Source: Hygrophila difformis | Taxonomy: Eukaryota > Streptophyta > Magnoliopsida > Lamiales > Acanthaceae | Direction of reading: 5' to 3' | Length of the DNA: 64,000 bases | Assembly: GCA_030278955.1 (NCBI GenBank) | Contig: JAOANR010000003.1 | Span: 61,559,628 to 61,623,627 of the forward strand | Part shown: piece by piece, positions 58,671 through 64,000 of the stretch | Layout: each line of letters starts with the position of its first letter | Position numbering within the stretch: the first letter of the stretch is position 1 | Notes under the pieces: model-generated | The model's input: only the letters and a program-made list of their open reading frames with translations | Database searches by the model: none | Told to the model about the DNA's origin: nothing | Translations under genes and position numbers: made by a program

Positions 58671-61037
58671 AAAATTCATTAATTATATTTTTTTTTGGTG
58701 ACACAGCCTAAGAAGGCGAGCAAAGAAAAAAGAAAACAAAATTAGGAAAAGCTAACACAAAGTCATGCTAAGCCACTAACTACGAAAATAAATCGTGTCT
58801 GCTGCATCCATCTCCACAAACGTCTTGACATCGTCTGGCGGGAATGCCCATGTCGTATAAAGTTCCTCCAACCGGGCCGCCCTCCTCGCAAAGGCATCGG
58901 CCACCTGATTACCCTCGCGGTACACATGCCGTAATTGGCAACCCTCCATGGCTTGCAAACAACGTCGAATCCCTGCAATGAGAGGCCAAAAGGTATGGCA
59001 CACCTCCACCGAAGTATGGACCAATCTGACCACCTCCATGGAGTCGACATAGCAACGACTCAAGATCAAACCAGCAGTAGAAGCCAACTCCAGCCCCAGT
59101 TTCAATGCCAGCAGCTCGACCTCAAGGACGGATCTGTGATGAAGTTGACCGCAGCAGCCGAGTGTCCACTCTCCAGCCGAACTGCGCACCACTGCCCCAA
59201 ATCCGGACAGCCCCTCATTAGCAATGACACACCCATCCGAGTGTAAAATCCAACCTTCATCAGCTTGTTGCTTCCAACAGACCTCGCGGACCTGGCGTGA
59301 GACTGGATGCCGCTGCAATTGCTCCCCTAAGACGCGTTGAAGCATACTCGCCCGATGAAGAATACATTCCGTATTAGCAGACACACCCCTAAAGATTTTA
59401 GCATTACGCTCTTTCCAGAGTTCCCACAACAGCGCTAGAAAATAAGCTCCTCGCATGCGAAACCTCCACTCAAGCCAATGGTGAACACCTCCATCAACCA
59501 CAGCATGGACAGCATTATCATGCTCCAAGCCCCCTCGACGCCAGACCGCCGCCGCCCAATAACAAGTAAACAAGGCGTGCTTCCAATCATCAACCTCCGT
59601 GCCACATATAGTACATAAAGGCGAAGCCGCCATACCACGGCGATAGCGCAACGCATTGCATGGGAGAGCACCATGTCCAAGAAGCGACATGAACAAACCC
59701 ACTTTCTCGGGAATGCCCGACTTCCACATCCAAGTCCATCCCGCTCCCTCGCCCTCATGCTTAGCAAGCCAAGAATATCCAGATCGAACCGTATATCGAC
59801 CACTCAAATCCCCACGCCAATGTAAAGCGTCGGGGACCAAAGGCGACAATACAGGTGCCGGGGATTGCATTATGGCCTCGCGGAGGTCAGCCGGGAGCCA
59901 TGTGTAGACACTCTCCAGGTGCCATTGTCCGTTGCTAATTATATCTTTAATCTGCAGATGCACATCATTATAATGGACAAAAGGAACCTTAGCTGTGAGC
60001 GACTCTCCATTCCACCAAGGGACATACCACAGGGAGCTGGTGCCATTGCCAATCCGGACCCCATACCCTGTCTGAAAGCGGTCTCCCACCTTATGCAACA
60101 TTTTCCAAACTTTAGTGCTTCGGTAATGAGGCTGCGGGAGCAATCCAGGGGCAAGTCCATATTTTTCGCGGAAGACTTTCACCCACAACTTATCGGACTG
60201 AAAGAGTAAATCCCAAACCAGACGCCCCAATAAAGCGAGGTTCATCAATCTAGCCGAACGGATGCCGAGCCCCCCAAACTGCCTAGGCCGAGCCACACTT
60301 TCCCACTTAACCAAATGAATGCCACGCCCATCCGGACCCTTCCAAATCCAGCGCCTAAGGATGCGGTCAATCCGAACACAAACACTTTGGGGCAAGAGAT
60401 GGATTTGCATGGGGTAGACGGGAATCGCCGCCAACACTGCTCTTGCTTTCGTGACGCGGCCAGCTTTGTTAAGCAAAAAACTAGACCACAAACTCAACTT
60501 ATCCTCCAATCTCTTAAGCAAAAAATCAAAATGTGCTATCCGCATCCGACCTTGTATGATAGGGAAACCGAGATATTTACCAATGTCTGTGCCAATCTGA
60601 ATACCCAGGTGTTGTACCAGCCACTCCTTCTCCATAGGGGTTGAATGGGGAGATGTAATAGCAATAGACTTTGCAGCATTCATATGGAGACCGGACCTTG
60701 TGCCAAACCGTTTCAAAACATGCGCCATGCAAAGGACACTTTCTTCCGTTAAGGCAGAACAGAAAATAAGATCATCCGCGAACATCAAATGTGACACCCC
60801 TATACCATTTTGTTGCAATTGAATCGGCTGCCATCGCCCAGCCTCAACCTCCTCCAGAATAGTCCTTGATAATTTTTCCATAACAATGACGAACAAGTAC
60901 GGAGACAGCGGATCTCCCTGCCTGAGGCCACGACCAACTGAAATATTTCCCACAGGGGAACCATTCCAAAGTATAGAGAAACTAGAAGAGGTCACACACT
61001 TCATGATCAATTGGTGACAAAATTCACTAATTATATT
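58671..61037 (-). mobile_element. Young 5'-truncated LINE with target-site duplication
   Basis: The 19-bp word AAAATTCACTAATTATATT at 61019-61037 recurs as AAAATTCATTAATTATATT at 58671-58689 (one mismatch), next to the poly(A) end (T run after 58687). The body, 58690-61018, is the 3' 2.3 kb of an L1-type LINE. One flank mismatch and an unbroken frame suggest a recent insertion. Confidence 0.88.
58776..61018 (-). CDS. LINE ORF2 C-terminal part, uninterrupted (RT palm, zf-RVT, RNase H)
   Basis: About 747 codons without a stop. The truncated frame begins within the RT palm (CHQLIMKCVTSSSFSILWNG), continues through GRGLRQGDPLSPYLF and HLMFADDLIFCS (catalytic FADD), then SIRSARLMNLALLGRLVWDL-type thumb/linker sequence (here LGIRSARLMNLALLGRL). 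A zf-RVT segment follows (CTICGTEVDDWKHALFTC), and a C-terminal RNase H with HSDGC, EVELLALKLGLEL, YVDSMEVV and REGNQVADAFARR, ending YTTWAFPPDDVKTF..TIYFRS at 58776. Endonuclease, RT fingers and ORF1 are missing, so it cannot move by itself. It is a relative of the decayed LINE at 18.9-30.9 kb. Confidence 0.88.
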
Positions 61038-61136
61038 GAAAATTACATAGTTACATAATTGATAACACAAAATCGATGCTTAAGATTTCTGTTCAGACCA
61101 TTTTAATATAATTCATTATTGTTTTCCTAAGTAGTA
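61038..61136. other. Short spacer
   Basis: Nothing recognised between the LINE and the next MITE. Confidence 0.4.
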
Positions 61137-61379
61137 CTCCTTCCGTCTAATAATTGTGGTTAAATTTAACTTTTGACATTGTTCATTGGTTATTTTTGAC
61201 TCAATTTTATTTTATTGATGCAAGAAAAAAAAATAGTCAAGTGTGATCATGTTAGATATATTTAATCGTATAGTTTTAAAATATATGTTTTATATAATTT
61301 TTACTTACACCGATCTTGAAATGTAAAGCATTAAATTGTTAAGAAGAAAAAGTGAACAAAATTATTGGAACCGAGTGAG
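61137..61379. mobile_element. CTCCCTCCG-family MITE
   Basis: TA-flanked; ends CTCCTTCCGTCTAATAATTG and ATTATTGGAACCGAGTGAG; core partly diverged (GTGTGATCATGTTAGATA). Confidence 0.65.
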
Positions 61380-61457
61380 TAAATTTTAGTGTTATAAGTT
61401 AACTGTCGTACCTATAGGATGTAAGAATTCAGTTTCAAGGCATTATGTTGTTTAATT

Positions 61458-61615
61458 TATTTTGGTGAAACCGAGTATCTCAAGGCACATTGGACCCACG
61501 ACTAGTTCTTCGAGGATCTGCAATGGTGATTAAGGACACATCTCCCAAAGCAGTTTTTCACATACACAAGGTTCGAACCCGAGACCTCATCCACTCAAGT
61601 CAACTGCTGTTTGTA
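61458..61615 (-). repeat. SINE-B copy
   Basis: The minus strand reads GTTGACTTGAGTGGATGAGG (A-box region), TCTCGGGTTCGAACCTTGTG (B box), GTATGTGAAAAACTGCTTTG, GGGAGATGTGTCC, CCTCGAAGAACTAGTCGTGG, GGTCCAATGTGCC and TACTCGGTTTCACC. Confidence 0.75.
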
Positions 61616-62106
61616 CTTTGTTTAATTTATTTTTGGTTACACTTTGTTTAATTTATTGATAAATTATTTGAATTTAAGATTTTAAAATTCTAATCAGTAA
61701 TCATTAATCAATACAAAGAGACGACGGGAGATTTTTTTTAAAAAAAAAAAACACAGAGAGAGAAATTTATAAATTACAAAAAGAGTACAGCAGGGCAATT
61801 TTGTGCACAAAATCAAATAAAAATGAGCAGCCTACGTACAAGATTTGCTGTCTAAACTCTAAAGCAAGACATTGAATTCATCTCCTCATTTCCTACCAAA
61901 AATCCCAAATTAATGGAATATTTGGTCCACTATTAGGCAAAATTACAAATTAAATCCCAGATTATCAAATTACCTACATTTTTTCCACACATTAAAAATG
62001 ACAATGGATTCATACTAAACCCCAAAAAAAAATAAAAATAAAAATAAAAATAAAAATAATACTACAAGTATATAGATAAATTTAAAAAAGAAAAGAAAAG
62101 AAAAAT
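61616..62106. other. 3' flank of the PLIM2 gene
   Basis: Contains AT-rich sequence, a T/A run near 61731-61752 and an (AAATA)n-like stretch at 62030-62056. The 3' untranslated region of the LIM gene must lie here; no strong AATAAA could be singled out. Confidence 0.35.
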
Positions 62107-63426
<1,320 letters not shown>

Positions 63427-63924
63427 TTTTTTTTTGTGCTTTTTTTTTTTTCTTTCGTCGACGATGATTAAAGTTATTGCGTTATTTTTGGCGGATAAAT
63501 ATTATTTAGGAAAGAAGGAAAATAGTGAAGTATCCGCCAATGTATTGAAACTATTCTTTTGTGATGTTGAGGACAAGTTCCTGAATATATATGTAAATCG
63601 AACAACTTGTGGAGTAGAAGAATTTAGGCTTAAATTAAGGACATGGAGTGGAAGAGCTATTTTTTTGTCGAGAAATATGAGGAGATGATGAATGTTGGGG
63701 AAAGGGTAAAAGGAAGATAACTCGATGTGGGATGGAGAAATTCACAAAAATTATTACTCCTATATATATTACTTTACCTAAATATATTTTGATTTTAGGG
63801 GAAACTTGGCGATATATATGAAGCATTTACAAAGATAACAGACTGTACTCATGCTACATGTGGTATGTGAGAATTTAAAAACATATTGAACAACAATTTT
63901 ATATATATATTTTTACCGAACAAC
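63427..63924. other. Promoter region of the PLIM2 gene
   Basis: T- and A-runs directly upstream of the start (plus-strand T tracts at 63426-63452). TATATATA-like words at about 63585 and 63762 are possible minus-strand TATA boxes; I cannot choose between them. Confidence 0.35.
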
Positions 63925-64000
63925 CAATACAGACTAAGAAAATGATAGTCCTCGCCCCCATGCCACACAAAATTGAACCACAAATTGGTATACATCATAG
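63925..64000 (-). repeat. SINE-A copy running off the window edge
   Basis: CAATACAGACTAAGAAAATG, GCCCCCATGCCACACAAAATT match the 3' half of SINE-A in minus orientation; the B-box end lies beyond 64000. Confidence 0.5.

Noticed and set aside
59435..60644. Plus- and minus-strand frames of 73-122 codons within the young LINE
   Set aside because: Shadows of the RT/RNase H frame in other phases.

Overview
This is AT-rich nuclear DNA from a flowering plant. Plant-type genes with spliceosomal introns (a LURP-one-related gene, a PLIM2-type LIM gene, a DHH1/RH8-type DEAD-box helicase, an NF-YC-type histone-fold gene) sit in a dense bed of plant transposable elements. The protein sequences look like a eudicot, plausibly an asterid, but the species cannot be fixed from the sequence alone.

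Layout. 1-6.2 kb is mostly non-coding, with a decayed coding relic (about 0.87-2.0 kb), an intact TA-flanked MITE and SINE copies. 6.27-8.18 kb is a chimera: the 5' end of an RPAC2 (RNA polymerase I/III subunit) gene, followed by an intronless C-terminal third of a PRP6/STA1 splicing-factor gene. 10.64-11.48 kb is a three-exon LURP-one-related (LOR) gene followed by a degenerate minisatellite. 12.35-16.59 kb (minus) is an eight-exon gene for a 1025-residue NT-C2 plus coiled-coil protein. 18.9-30.9 kb is a nearly full-length but decayed LINE, split by a younger 6.35-kb non-coding LTR retrotransposon whose two 2.7-kb LTRs are nearly identical. 31-48 kb is a repeat field: LINE tails, three non-autonomous CACTA elements with their target-site duplications, a GATC-rich inverted-repeat element, a TCGCTGAAA-repeat element, tRNA-derived SINEs and about ten MITEs of one family. 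48.06-48.42 kb is an intronless NF-YC-type gene. 50.2-54.7 kb (minus) is a nine-exon DEAD-box helicase gene of the DHH1/DDX6 family. 57-58 kb carries an array of ACATTCTGTTT-type repeats. 58.69-61.02 kb (minus) is a young 5'-truncated LINE with an uninterrupted ORF and a clear target-site duplication. 62.1-63.43 kb (minus) is a PLIM2-type actin-bundling LIM gene with a 14-nt micro-exon.

The host genes are independent transcription units, not a pathway: RNA metabolism (helicase, PRP6 fragment, RPAC2 fragment), transcription (NF-YC), cytoskeleton (PLIM2), a probable membrane-associated coiled-coil protein, and a LOR-domain protein of a family with defence-linked members. I did not find a convincing new enzymatic or defence system. 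The most unusual structures are in the mobile DNA: an LTR element with large hairpin-bearing LTRs and a 0.9-kb interior, CACTA elements carrying palindrome arrays, and the RPAC2-PRP6 chimera. Exon boundaries were set by reading splice sites and phase by eye; family assignments come from recalled family features, not from database searches.
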